From: Trebouxia sp. TZW2008 | Taxonomy: Eukaryota; Chlorophyta; Trebouxiophyceae; Trebouxiales; Trebouxiaceae | NCBI GenBank assembly: GCA_002118135.1 | Contig: BDIU01000371.1 | Span: 254 to 64,253, forward strand | DNA: 64,000 bases | Direction of reading: 5' to 3' | In this document: positions 38,071-49,500 of the stretch, piece after piece | Numbering within the stretch: the first letter of the stretch is position 1 | Layout: each line of letters begins with the position of its first letter | Notes under the pieces: model-generated | What the model was told of the DNA's origin: nothing | Database searches by the model: none | Seen by the model: the letters and a program-made list of their open reading frames with translations, nothing else | Program-made: the position numbers and the translations under genes

Positions 38071-41000
38071 ATAAGTTGATTTTTTTTGGGAGGAGAGCAG
38101 GTCACAAATTTAGTCACCCTCTCGGGGTCAAACCTGAGCATGTGAAATATCTCAGAGTCATTGGTCAGGTCAGTCTTTGAGGACATTGATGCTTGTCAGT
38201 CGGCTCTTCCTCTCTAAGCATGCTGTTCACTAGTTTTGACATGTCACATGCACCAGCTTGGTATGTGACTGGCACTGAAGTTCACAGCATGATCAAGTCT
38301 GCCAGGCCATTTAGGCTTGGTTTTCACAATTGAGTAAGTGCCAGAGTGTGTGCTCAGGTGGGCTTTGTCGCCAAGGGTGTGGTATACGCCTTGATTGGAG
38401 GCTTGTCATGCCAGAGTGCTGTGTCCAACAGCGTCACCATCAGAGGCGCAGATAACTCACCACAGGTGCAACTCATGCATGCATTACTAATATAGTATGT
38501 ACCAAGCATCAGTGACACATGCACCTGTGCATCACACCTGGTCAAGGTGAATCATGGCATGGAGGGTATTGTTCACAATGTTGTTCACACATGCACATGC
38601 TTACGTGTGCTACATGACCTTCAAATACATGTTGGCACCATGCCTGCATGGTGTTCTGAAACATCATTCTGCTTGCTTCTCCCAGACCACTTGTTGAGTC
38701 AAACACCATATGTGTCACAAGTGGAAGCTTCAGTCTTGCACTGTACACAGCCTGGTCTTCAATCAAGCATTTTCATCATGGCGCACTACAACCTGCTGCA
38801 ATGGCTGTAGGGTGCCTTCATCCTGGTTGGCAACAACCAATTTGGCTATCCTCTGCTCATAGTCATGGCCATCACAGTATTCATGTATGCCTGCTGGCGC
38901 TTCTGGGAGGGCATCACTGGGCAGGGCTCGGATGACGCTTTTGGCAAATTCAAGAATTTCTTCAAGTACCGCTTGAGCCCTCTCGTATCGGTAAGCACAA
39001 CAATGCTACTCTATAAGCTGTCAGCGCTGCTTGCGCTGTTTCATTTTGAGTTGCAGCCTTTTGCTTGGGTATGCAACTCATCACTTTGACAATTGGCTCC
39101 AACATCAAGTTGACAATGGTTGCAGGGTCAAGTTGTTGTGCCAGCATTTGCCTGAACACTTTGCAAAAGCTTTGTTCTGTGAATGTGAGTAAGCACACTG
39201 AGATCTCACAAGCAAAAAGAGCCGCTCCAAAGCAATGCTGCCTGACCGTCAAGAAGGTGACGTTTTATGCAAATGCACCTGTACTCAGGCTGGTTGCGAC
39301 TTGCACTGCTGGACAGTCACCGCTTGCAGGGATGCGTGTACACAGCCTACAGTGCCTTCTGCATATCGCTCATTTCTTGAATGTCTCTGACTGAATGCCT
39401 TACAGGGGTGTGTGTACACAGCATATGGTGCCTTCTGCATATCACTCATCCCCAGGATCAAGCACCTGGACACAGCAGCCCAGTCTGGCGGCTTCCCACA
39501 GAGTGTGGCTGGCAGTGCGGCTGGCGACATCCTGTGAGCCCTCCATGAACAAACTGCTGTGCCACTGCATGCAGTGTTGCTGATCATCTGACTGTGCTCT
39601 TGTTTGACTTCTGATGTTTTCCATCCTGGCTCCTGCATAATAGAACCTGACTGCTTCACTAGTCACTTGTCTTCTGTCTAAACAAAGTTTGGCAGGCTGC
39701 TCATTCACGATTCTGCAGCTTTGAGCTAAATCTTCATCCCTTCAGGTGTCATTTGCTTCTGAAAAGCCGTTACATCAACCATATCAAGATTGTGCAGCGT
39801 GACACATTGAGACCGTGCTCTTGACCTTGCAGGATAGCGATTTTGGGCCTGGCATTCCTGATTGCTTTTGTCACCCAGATGCAAGCAGCACTGACTCGCA
39901 ACTTCCACTATGAGATGAAGGAGAACCTGCCCACCTGGTTCAGCTGGATCCTTGTCATCACAGGTGCGACCTGCATTGACTGACAAGCTTGCAAGTGTTC
40001 ACATCAGTCAGGCTGCATCAGAACAAACGCTTTGGCAGTGATGCTTAATCTCAATGTATGCTGCAGCACCATGTCACATCATGTGTCATGCGCTTATGGT
40101 TGGGGGGCAGGCTTGAGCCTGTCGATAGCTCATGCTTGTACATAGCTCTGCTGTGTACATTTTTGGAAAGCGATGCTTGCTGTTGAATCTCATTGCAACA
40201 GGACTTTGCAGCATCTGAGAGAGCAATCTTTGCTCAGGATCTGCTGCACAAAAACATATGAGAAGTCGCAGCTTCCAGTGCCAGACCTCATTGAAACACA
40301 TTCTGATTGCAGGTCATGTGGGTTTCCTGGGCAGGTCAGGCGTGTTCCTGTTTGTGGCCATCCTCATGTTCCGCACCATTGCCAACCCGGACATCAACAA
40401 CACCAATGAAACAACCATTGGCAATGCGCTGTCACAGCTGCAGAAGACACATGCTGGGCGCGCGTGCCTCTTCATCCTGGGATTCTTCCTTGTGGTTTAT
40501 GGCACCTTTGCGGTCAGTCCATGTGCTGATTTGACAAACAGTCAAGTTTCTACGAGGAGCGCTTGCCAGGATGTCGAAGTGCATGGGTTCAATTGTGCAA
40601 AGAAGGCATGATGCATGCATGGAACAGTTCTGCTCGTGCCCCCTGAGACGCGTCAACGCCTCTTAAAGCTTGCAGCTCCCTGACAGACAGTCCACTACTC
40701 AACTTCTTGAAAATGGATGCCAGTGCGGAGACAACTGCATTATGTGCCAATTTAAATGCTATGGCTGCTTAAGAGGTCAGAGGCGCAGATGCTTAGTCCA
40801 AGCAGCAAAAACCTCCCTGCCACAGTGTCTCACTTGCGCGTCTATAAGATAGGCAGTCACACCTCTGCATCTGCTCATAAAGCTTGTCTTTTGGCTATGC
40901 AGGTGCTGAATGCGTATGGCAAGGTGTTTCCTACGCAGCCTCCCAGTGGGCGGCACGTCAGGGAGGACAGTTCTGCCAGTGCAGGGCAGTGGGAGCGCCA

Positions 41001-42246
41001 TACTGACCAGCCTGACATTGAGGCCCCCCAGTGGCAATCCAGCCCACCCACCAGGAAGAAGAGCATAGGTAGCCAGCCTGAAAGCCTCCTGTTGTTTGGT
41101 TTCTTCTGATTTCTTCCGTATGACTAGCTTGAATGCAGCCTGATGCTGCTTAGGCTGTAGTTCATCTTACAGTGTTGGCTCCTCATCTGCTAACAACACA
41201 TCAGGCATTGTGCATTTGCAAATATGCAGAGCTTCAGTTGTTGCAAACATGTGGCGTGCAGCTGTTTTCTGCAAATGCATCAGTCGGCCTCTAGTTTCTT
41301 TTGTTTGGGGCTGAGCAGGAGAGCCAGCCTGGAACCATTCAGACAGCAAGAAAAAGCTGCATCTAGAGCAGATTCAGCTGGAGGCCCTGACCAACAGCAA
41401 TGGGGGTCCCCACAACTACCCACAGACCCCGCCCCTCCCAGGCTCCTCAGATTATGAACTGAGAAAGCAAGAGCGCATGCAAGCCCTCAAGTGAGTCTTT
41501 GTGTTGCTTTCCTTGATGCCCAGCTCTGCTTTGCCCCTGCTTGCTGACTGCATGGGTCAATTTCAGGGACTGTTTGTAGTCTGCAGTATTGTTTTAGGTT
41601 ATGTCAATCAGTGCTGCATATGGTGCTTGCAAAAAAATATGAAAGCATGCAGTGTAAGGCAAAAGCATGACCTCTGTTAGGGCAGCTCAGCTGTGCAAGG
41701 CTGCTTAGCATCTTGCAGATGTCTTGCAATGACATAAGATAGTATTGGTATACTTGATGCCATCACACATGAGCAGACCATAGGGTCTGGGGTTGTGAAG
41801 TTTGCGTCTACTGCTTCCACCTAAGCAAACCCTGGCAGAGCCTGCAGGCTGGATCTGTATCTGAAATACAACTTGGCTTCTGACAGCAAACCTGCTGTGA
41901 GCAAAAGCAAGTATTTGTCTGCATACAATCACAGGCACGCATCTACTTCCTTTTTCAGCATTGTTAATTATGCTGCAGGCATCTGGAGATGACTGTGCTT
42001 GGATCCCATGCTCATGCAAACCCTTCTTTGAGCAGCAACACAGGGGCTATGGGCTCCAGTCATAGCCCTCAGCACACCCATTGTCTAAATGACCCTCCGC
42101 CAAGCAGGCTCAGCCACAACAGTGATTCATACGTTCCTGATTTGAGCTCAACAATTGCAGAGATCAGAGTGTCTGCGGAAGACCTGCCTGTTCAGACTTT
42201 TGAGCAACAGGTGCCTGCCAGGTCAAGTTTGCAACATGGCATGTAG
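38071..42246 (+). CDS. DUF1206-like six-span membrane protein, copy B (5' end unresolved)
   Basis: Paralogue of the gene at 31466-36719, in opposite orientation. Recognised exons: 38071-38167 (KFSHPLGVKPEH, LRVIGQ); 38358-38463 (VGFVAKGVVYALIGGLSCQ); about 38812-38990 (FILVGNNQFGYPLLIV, YACWRFWEGITGQGSDDAF, KYRLSPLVS); from 39406 (GCVYTAYGAFCISLIPRIK); about 39834-39964 (ILGLAFLIAFVTQMQAALTR, NFHYEMKENLPTWFSWIL); about 40313-40512 (GHVGFLGRSGVFLFVAILMF, GRACLFILGFFLVVYGTFAV); about 40904-41068 (VLNAYGKVFPTQPP); about 41322-41490 (EPAWNHSDSKKKLHLEQIQL, KQERMQAL); and about 41981-42246, joined in phase (K-HLEMTVLG) and ending LQHGM-TAG. Hydrophobic pairs predict six spans with both polar tails on one side. 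Function is unknown. The N-terminal exon matching MTDIAS of copy A was not found. Confidence 0.8.
39330..39372 (+). repeat. Degenerate exon copy in copy B of the DUF1206-like gene
   Basis: After a TTGCAG acceptor the sequence reads VYTAYSAFCISLIS and then hits a TGA. The real exon 76 bp downstream (39406 on, after TTACAG) reads VYTAYGAFCISLIPR. The copy keeps an acceptor but ends in a stop, so inclusion would truncate the protein. Confidence 0.75.
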
Positions 42247-43625
42247 CAGGGCTCAAGCTCACATGCAAGCAACACTTGCGAAAGTGTCAGCGCAGTATGA
42301 TCAGCCCAGTCACAACAGTGTCGATGCAAGTCTTGACCATGTGTCACCTCTGGCTAAGCAGCTTGCGTTACTGAAAGCCTTCTCTGCTTTGATTCAGTGT
42401 ATTTGCTTGCAATTAGGCCGTTTGGGTTTCATTATTGCGGCAGGGTTTTAGGTAGCTACCGCAATAGGCTGCTCATTCTGTTGCTCATGTACAACACACG
42501 AGTGTGCCTGTTGAGTATTACTTTGACAAATAATCACCTGCAACTGACATTTTTGACAAGCAGGCGTTATTCAACCGGTGCTGAGCCTTGTTAAAATTGA
42601 CACTCTTCTGAAGGGCTCCAGTTTTCACTGGCATGCGTCCAATCATCCATCTAATAGTATGACATCTGCATCCTCACGTCTGCAGGGATACTCGGTCATG
42701 CTGTTGAGATATGGTGTTGTGCAATTGTTGTGTTCGCAGCTGGCCTGGACTTTGCGGAACAGCCTTCATATTTGTTGCACCTGAGTTGTGAGAGGCAACT
42801 GCAGCTGGATTGGCTGTCGATGCAATTGATCAAGTCTGTGATGCTCTTGCAACGCCCACTGATGCTCACAGATGCTTTGTGGTACTCCAGCAAATCAGAG
42901 AACTGACTGTATAACACTGCGGGACGAAACAAACAGTTACCATGCATGGTCACTAGCTACTGAAGCTAAGAGGCTCAACCTTGTGTGGAGATACTGATGT
43001 GAACCGGCGCAAATTCAGCATATCGCTGTGACGGTCATGTCTGCAACCCCTTCACAGAAAGTGAGAAGTACCCTTATGAGGTGAAATATGAGCATTTATT
43101 GCTGTTGACTCACATCAAACACCCAGCACCGTCATGAATCTCAAGCCAGCTGGCTGCTCCAGAAGCAGTTTGTTTTGCAACGTGGGAGTTACTATGGAGC
43201 TGGGCAGGTGTGGTTGCCGAAATGTATTCCAACAAGAGCGCCGTCAAATATGGTGTGCTGTTCATTTCTTGATCTTGTTTTGTGACTTGGTGATTGTCTT
43301 GTATGGCAAGTTGCCTTTGATTCCAGGTAGATCATTATCGCTGGCCTGCAGCAACACACATTGCACACTGATGAACCAGAGCCATCAGCCCATTGTTGGT
43401 CTTGTCCTCATTGCATACTGTCCAGCTGACCAGATGGACTGTATGAAGAAAGCACCAACTGCATTGATGCACAGGTACAAGGCATGCAGGCAGTGGAGCT
43501 CACAGCTACTGCTGTGATCAATGAACACCTGAACACAGAGTCAGGACACAGCATGCCTTGCAGCATAAGTGCTTTCCACTGGCTGCCATGTGATCCCTGC
43601 AAACTCTGACAGGCAGCAAATGTAT
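42247..43625. other. Intergenic stretch between DUF1206-like copy B and bL35 gene
   Basis: No gene recognised. It should hold the 3' UTRs of two convergent genes. If the bL35 reading frame continues through a splice at about 43635, one more short exon on the minus strand would lie here (a candidate acceptor is at about 43602), but I could not match it to the family's C-terminus. Confidence 0.45.
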
Positions 43626-44235
43626 TCAGAGATATAGACTCACTCTTTCTGGCTTCCCTAGCTGTGACAGTCGCTTGGCAGGCTTCTTTTCATTGATATG
43701 CTGCTTGCCAGAGTGCCTGATGATAACCTTGCCTGAGCCAGTGATCTTGAACCTCTTCGCTGCTGCCTGAGCAGAAGCTCCACTGTCAGCGATATACCTA
43801 GGGCAGCTTGCCTACTGCTGATGCTGTGAGTCTTTGCAAGCACAGAACCACTCACCTTGCGTGTTTTCAGTTTACCAGCAACTGTCTGAACATTTTGCTG
43901 GACCTGCTGAATCTGCATGTCAGACACAAAAAGTGTCTTAGAAGCTCTTTGGTCAGTGAGCAACAGCTGACACCTGCTAGCTCAAACTGTACCTGAGGTC
44001 TCTGGTGCTGCAGCTGGGTGCCAGTACCGAAGCTGGATCGTCTGCAACTTAGGTTTGAGCTGGAAAGTGCGGACCTGCCGATGGAACACGACTTGTTGAC
44101 TGTTGGAACCTGCGCTTCACCACTCTTGCTCACACAAGCATTCGCAAATACAGCTACACAGTGGTCAGGAAGGTGACTCTTGCCTACCTGACGCAAGGAC
44201 ACCGTCTGGAACGATGAACAAAGGTGTGCTGCCAT
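43626..44235 (-). CDS. rpl35 (nuclear, plastid-type): Plastid ribosomal protein bL35
   Basis: A small basic protein of the plastid large ribosomal subunit. ATG 44235 opens a transit-like N-terminus ([16 protein letters not shown]; then a Ser/Arg-rich exon about 44105-43994). The mature part is diagnostic: exon [19 protein letters not shown] joins [20 protein letters not shown] then [16 protein letters not shown], the K-x-K-x-(K/R)-KAAAKRF-x-x-TGSGK core of bL35. The C-terminus is uncertain: read through, it stops at a TGA at 43626-43628 after [10 protein letters not shown], but GA|GTGAGT at that point is also a good donor, and plant homologues have about 20 further residues. The gene diverges from petC across 216 bp. 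Confidence 0.88.
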
Positions 44236-44451
44236 GTTTCTGCCGGCTGAAGTGCGCAAAGTTGTGCCAGTACCAAGCCTGGGCTGTAAGGAGGCCTTGC
44301 AAGTGAACCTGTTGAGTACTGCATAAAGTACTGCGTGAGGTCGCAGGATACTGAATTTTGCTATAATGCCTCATCCTGTTGTGCTGTCTGCGGACGTCAA
44401 GTGTTCCGCGCAAGCAAGCATTCGCAGCAGACTTATTGCGGGCTCGTGATC
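44236..44451. promoter_or_regulatory. 216-bp bidirectional promoter, bL35 / petC
   Basis: The start codons of two nuclear genes for plastid proteins face away from each other over only 216 bp. CpG becomes dense from about 44385 into the petC first exon. A compact shared promoter would allow co-expression of a plastid ribosomal protein and a photosynthetic electron-transport subunit. No defined motif is claimed. Confidence 0.55.
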
Positions 44452-45983
44452 ATGTCTTTCGCAATGACTTCTGCTCTTCCATGCGCGCACGCAAAGCTTG
44501 GATGTGACACCAAGGCTTTCCGGCCAACAGGCCGATCTACCCCACGGGCAGGCAGGTCTTTCCGCGCTCCCAGGGCATCAGTTGCAGACTTGGAGATGGT
44601 GCCAGACAGCAGAAGGCGAACAATCATGAACTTGTTGCTTGTCGGCGCAGCTGGACTGCCTATTGCATCGCTGGGCGGGTATGCTAATAAGCCACTGCTC
44701 TCGCTGTCTGACGCCGTCGTCTGACAAGAAAGTCCGTTCTCAGGCTTGGCATTCACCTGCAGGCCTTTCATCTATTTCTTTGTGCCTAAGGGGTAAGCTG
44801 CCAGCTTTTCGTTGCCAGACTGCCTGTGTTATATAGCTGTCTACACAGCTATATGCTTCCTTAGCTGTCTACACAGCTAAGGAAGCAAAAACAAATTGGG
44901 CTGACCTGCTGGTTTTCTGCAGCGCTGGTGGAGGCAATGCTGGCATTTCAGCAAAGGATGCCCTTGGCAATGATGTCAAAGCAACTGAGTGGTTGAAGAA
45001 GCACCCAGCTGGTGACCACAGTCTAGTGCAGGGTTTGAAGGTGATTGTGGAGCCGACAACAATGAATGTGATGTCCCCATCATTGCTGTTGCTCACAGCT
45101 GTCTGTTTGCTGCTGCAGGCAGACGCCACATACCTGCTGGTCACTGATGACTCACAAATTGAGAAGTACGGCTTGAATGCCGTCTGCACACATTTGGGTT
45201 GTGTCGTCCCATGGAACAACGTAAGAGCTGCCCGCCTGCTCACATGCAGTGCCTGTAGCATGTGCAGCAGCATCAGATCTGATTCTGTGCTTGATTTGTA
45301 TCTGTTTCGGGCTGAATATGACAGCACTGAACTAGTAGTGACTTCCATTGCAGCTGTGATATTGTCAACCTGTTCACACAATTAAGCAAGAATGCTGTAC
45401 CCTGCAGCATGCAGTCATGCAAGACTGACTGGCATGGGATAAATGCAGAATGAGAAGAAGTTCAAGTGCCCATGCCATGGTAGCCAGTACAACAAGGAGG
45501 GCAAGGTGGTACGAGGACCTGCTCCCTTGGTAAGTCAAAGTTCTGCAGCCCTTCATACTCATGTCCTGCTGTACATCAGGAGGTTGACAGCTCGTCCTGC
45601 CTTGATGCGGTCTCATGTTGCGCTGTTCTGCTGCAGTCTCTGGCATTGGCGCACTGCAATGTCAACGATGACCTGGTGACCTTCACCCCCTGGTAAGCCA
45701 CACCTTTTGACAATAAGCAGTTACTTTCTAAATCAGGTTGTTTCAGAAAGCAACAGCAGCTTAATGTGCTTGCCATGCTGAAATCACTCTGCTGCTTGTG
45801 CCTTGCCTCGATGAAGTTGTCTGCTACTTTCAACCCATCAATTCTGTTGAGCTGCTGTCACAAGCGTCGCTGCCTTTAAGGGAAATGCATGGGCTCTTAT
45901 CTTAGCATCCTGTCTGCTGAGCTGCTGCACAATGCAGGACTGAGACTGACTTCCGGACTGGCGAGAAGCCCTGGTGGTCGTAG
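44452..45983 (+). CDS. petC: Rieske iron-sulfur protein of cytochrome b6f complex
   Basis: Carries electrons from plastoquinol to cytochrome f in the thylakoid lumen. Exon 1 (ATG 44452) is a transit peptide ([17 protein letters not shown], Arg/Ser/Pro-rich) followed by a twin-Arg region ([20 protein letters not shown]) that starts the membrane anchor. The anchor continues through PFIYFFVP and a Gly-rich hinge KGAGGGNAG. Then come [31 protein letters not shown] and the 2Fe-2S ligand loops [11 protein letters not shown] and CPCHGSQYN, each with its Cys and His. The last join is CCCTG|GTAAGC to an acceptor at about 45938, giving [18 protein letters not shown] and the TAG at 45981-45983; reading through would stop early at FTPW. 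Eight short exons; every intron join restores the conserved protein. Two hairpins sit in an intron (44831-44886). Confidence 0.97.
44831..44886 (+). repeat. Two abutting perfect hairpins in a petC intron
   Basis: Hairpin 1 (44831-44854) has a perfect 10-bp stem ATATAGCTGT/ACAGCTATAT with a CTAC loop. Hairpin 2 (44855-44886) has a perfect 14-bp stem GCTTCCTTAGCTGT/ACAGCTAAGGAAGC, again with a CTAC loop. They touch without a gap and share the core AGCTGTCTACACAGCT. The pair ends about 36 bp before the next exon, between the donor side and the acceptor. It could be a short element with terminal inverted repeats or a splicing structure. Confidence 0.85.
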
Positions 45984-46578
45984 AGCTGCTCTTGTCAGCA
46001 AACTAGCTTGCTGCCTAGCAGTGTGTTTTACATCAGGATTCCGTTTGTACCGCTACTATAGCAATCAACTCTTGAGGATTGTGTTCCAGTTTTGATCAAT
46101 CAGCGTGCATACACATGCAGCTCATGAGCATACGCTGCTACTGCTCAATGTTACTTGTTTGCCTGTCGCACAATCTTCGTGCAACAGCTGCAACATCATT
46201 GTAATTTTATACTGTCTTGAACGACTGTATGCATGTTTGCTCATGTGCTGGCATGATTTTGTGATGATTGTGTTCAACTATGTGCCTGGCTCAGATCGCT
46301 GCTTGGTCAGCGAGCAACATAAATGAGCTCGACACCCTAGCAAGAGCACCCTTCGGAGGGCTAGCAACGCTTTAGAACGTGACGTGCATTCAAACTCAAT
46401 GATAATCTAGTTGCCAGGTCACGCTAGCCAGCCCGCTATAGGTCAGCTGCAGGCATAGCCTCACCGTAAGCTTGAAAGCAAAAGCTCTCAGAGCATACTG
46501 ATCTGAGTTGTCAGTGCCTCTTCATAAGGCAGTTGTTGTTCAGCATGCATCAACAGGCAAAGCGATGGCGTTCAATGC
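45984..46578. other. Convergent intergenic region, petC / CCT2
   Basis: Contains the 3' UTRs of petC (+) and CCT2 (-). A short imperfect inverted repeat occurs near 46340-46372 (CTAGCAAGAGC...GGGCTAGCAACGC). No coding signal. Confidence 0.45.
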
Positions 46579-49500
46579 TCACTCCTCTTGCCGCTGTCTT
46601 GGTGCGCATTTGATGATATCATCAACCCGTAGAATCATTTCAGAGGCTTCTGTTGCTGACAGGATGATCTGTTCCTTGACCTGCATAAATCAATACAGGT
46701 CATTTTGTGCTTCACACAAAGACGTCTGCAGCATGAAAAGGCAGGCTTGGCTATTTTCACAACAACAGCTGATGGTCTTACCCTATAGCACTCAAAGATG
46801 CCAAGTTGTGACATGTCTCCAGCTTTGCCCAGAACAACATCAACACCCATTTTGGTGTCAGGTCCAGCATGTGCCGCTCTCAACTGTGAAATAAGCTCAG
46901 CAGAGTCCAGACCTGCAGGCAGGGCAAACGCTTTGATGACATGTCTTATTATACTTCACTTCTGCAGCAACACATCAACCGCCATACAGGACAAAAAAGA
47001 ACAGGCTTTTTTCCTCATACTTCGTGAGCCAAACAACGGCTGGTGTGACAAGTGGCAGAGTGCCGCTGAACAGAGTGTCACTGTACGCCAATGCTGCTGA
47101 TGCATTTAACACGAGCAACACCTGACTCAGGCATCGCCCTGGGTAGGCCTCAGGGTATGTTGCCAGCTTGACAATTGCAGGCAGCCTAACAGGGCTCACC
47201 AGCATTATCACATATGGTGCCAGGGATGGATCTGAGGGCTCGCGCATAGGCTTCTATGGCTAAGCTCTTCTTGCCTGGCGTTCTGGCTGCTGTCTCCTCT
47301 ACTACCTGCACGCAAACTTGAGCTGTTTGAACAGGCTGCTGCTTGACTGCAGACAAAATTGCACCGACACACATGGCTTTTTCAACAGGCTCAAGCATCA
47401 GGACACATGGCATGGGCAACAGGCTGTCACTTGAGTGCTGCACAAGTTAAAGTCCGGTGGCGTCAGAGCTGCCATACCTTTGTGGCTATGCCAATATACA
47501 AGCATTGCTGATTCCATCAAGACACATTTGCAAGCAACCTGGTGATTGCAGCCACAATGCATAAATGCAGAATGGCAGAAATACAAAAGCGGGGCACCTT
47601 GGCCATCTGCATTTCAGGGAAGCCCCCGCCATAGATGACCCTGGAGTCCTGCACTGTCTGCTGAAGCACACACAGTGCATCATGCAAGCTGCGCTCTGCT
47701 TCATCCAGTACGTGTGTGCCTACAAGGCACGCCAGCAAATTACCAAAGCATGATGCTGAAGCACTCACAATGCGTTATGCAGACTGCGTTCTGCTTTATC
47801 CAGTAAATGTGTGCCTACATGACACGCCAGCAAATCAACAAAGCATGGTGCCAAAGCACACACAATGTCAGCGTCATGCAGACTGCGCTCTGCTTCGTCC
47901 AGTGCACGTGTGCCTGCAAGACACCAGCAAGGAGGATCAATCTGGCAGAGATAGGCTGCGAACAGTAAGCCCCTGTCCATCATAGGTTGTTGTTGGGTGA
48001 GCAACAGGTCCACATCAGCATGCAGGAGTCAATCAGAGGATGACGCAATCCTGATGCAGCTGAAGGGCCAAAGCAGGTGCTTACTGGCTCCTCTCAGAAT
48101 GTGAATCTCTTGTAAACAGGAAAGAATGAACACACCAGGCCTGTGTTTGACATGCCTGGTGTGTCATAGAACACTGCAAGATCAACACAAGCGGATACAG
48201 CGAAAGAGGTAACACTCACGAATGCCAGGTATTCAAGACAGACCATCTTGCAACCTGCTGCAAGAGACAAAACAAGGCAGATGCTTACTGGCTCCTCTGA
48301 GGACGATGGTGCAGGCCTCGCCCATCTCCACACCCGAGAAGTGTATGAGCTTGTCCTCCCCAATCATGATCTCCTCTATCAGCTTGCAGCTGCCCAGCTT
48401 CAGCTTGTCTGGACTGTCAAAGGTGGATGCAATCTCACCACCTGCACAACAAAAGTGAAACATCTCCATTGTGTGAGTTGGCATGCTGTGCCTCCAGCAA
48501 CTACTGAAAACAGAAACGATTCAAGCACAACTCTGGCTTTACTTTGTCTGGACAATCAAACCTGGGAAGCAATCTCAATACCTGTACAGTGCAAGCAATT
48601 TTCACAATGGCTTGAATGGCATGCTGCATATGCTGCAACTACTTCAACAGAGCTGTTGGGCACAGACACCAGGAGTCAGGAGTTGCTGTCAGCAGGGTTA
48701 CATGCAGCAGTCAACATATTGCCAAACCTTTCTTGTGAGTCATGCTCTGGCAGTGCATGATTGGGGCAACAGCAGACATGTCTGTGCATGCAGCTGCTTG
48801 CATAAGGATGCAAATGCAAGAGCAAAGCGACAAATGGCTCAAGTAATATCCATAGCAGTGAATGACCTCACTCTTCACCTCAGTGATTGATATTGTGAAA
48901 TACTTGTGTATTGGGTGTGACGTGTTGGCTGCGTACTTCACAATTTGCACTGCATCTCAGTGATTTATACTTCCCAATTACGCTGGCATTGCCTATGGAT
49001 CTGAGAATCACCGACAAAATATTCAACACGCAATGCATAATACACAATACGCAGCAAAGCAGTCACAACACACAACATGGCCAAAATGTGCACAGCAGTC
49101 ATGATTCAGAGGTACAGCAGCATGGACATTCTCACAAGTGATGAGCAGATCCTGTAGTTGCTGAAGGAGAGCAGGATCAGCCTACCTGTGACAAGGGCGA
49201 GCCTCTCAATGCCGTCAAAGTCAGCATGCTCAATGGCCATGACGCCGGCATCAGCAAAGATCTCCTCTGGGAAGTTGTAGATGAGCTGGCGGTTGACAAA
49301 GCAGTTGAGGCCATGACTGATGATGTTCTCCACCTTGGCGCGCATCTTCTCCTTCTCAGCCTTTTCAATTTCTGCTACCTGCGCAGTCACCAGGGTCCAT
49401 TTTGTGCGTTCCTCCAGTCACTTCTCGATTCAGTTTGTTTTTGAGTTGCCATAGCCCACCTCACCTGTTTCATCTCATCCCAGGCCTCAAGATGCAGCTG

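Noticed and set aside
37983..38186. Minus-strand frame starting MSSKTDLTND
   Set aside because: It lies opposite the plus-strand exon KFSHPLGVKPEH of DUF1206-like copy B, which matches copy A exactly in position and phase.
45691..45696. Stop of petC directly after FTPW (TGG TAA)
   Set aside because: The family continues [21 protein letters not shown] is a donor and the missing end is encoded in a downstream exon at about 45938-45983.
47765..48013. A separate repeat-protein gene with [10 protein letters not shown] motifs
   Set aside because: The motif copies are degenerate duplicates of one CCT2 exon, with stops and shared intron sequence between them.
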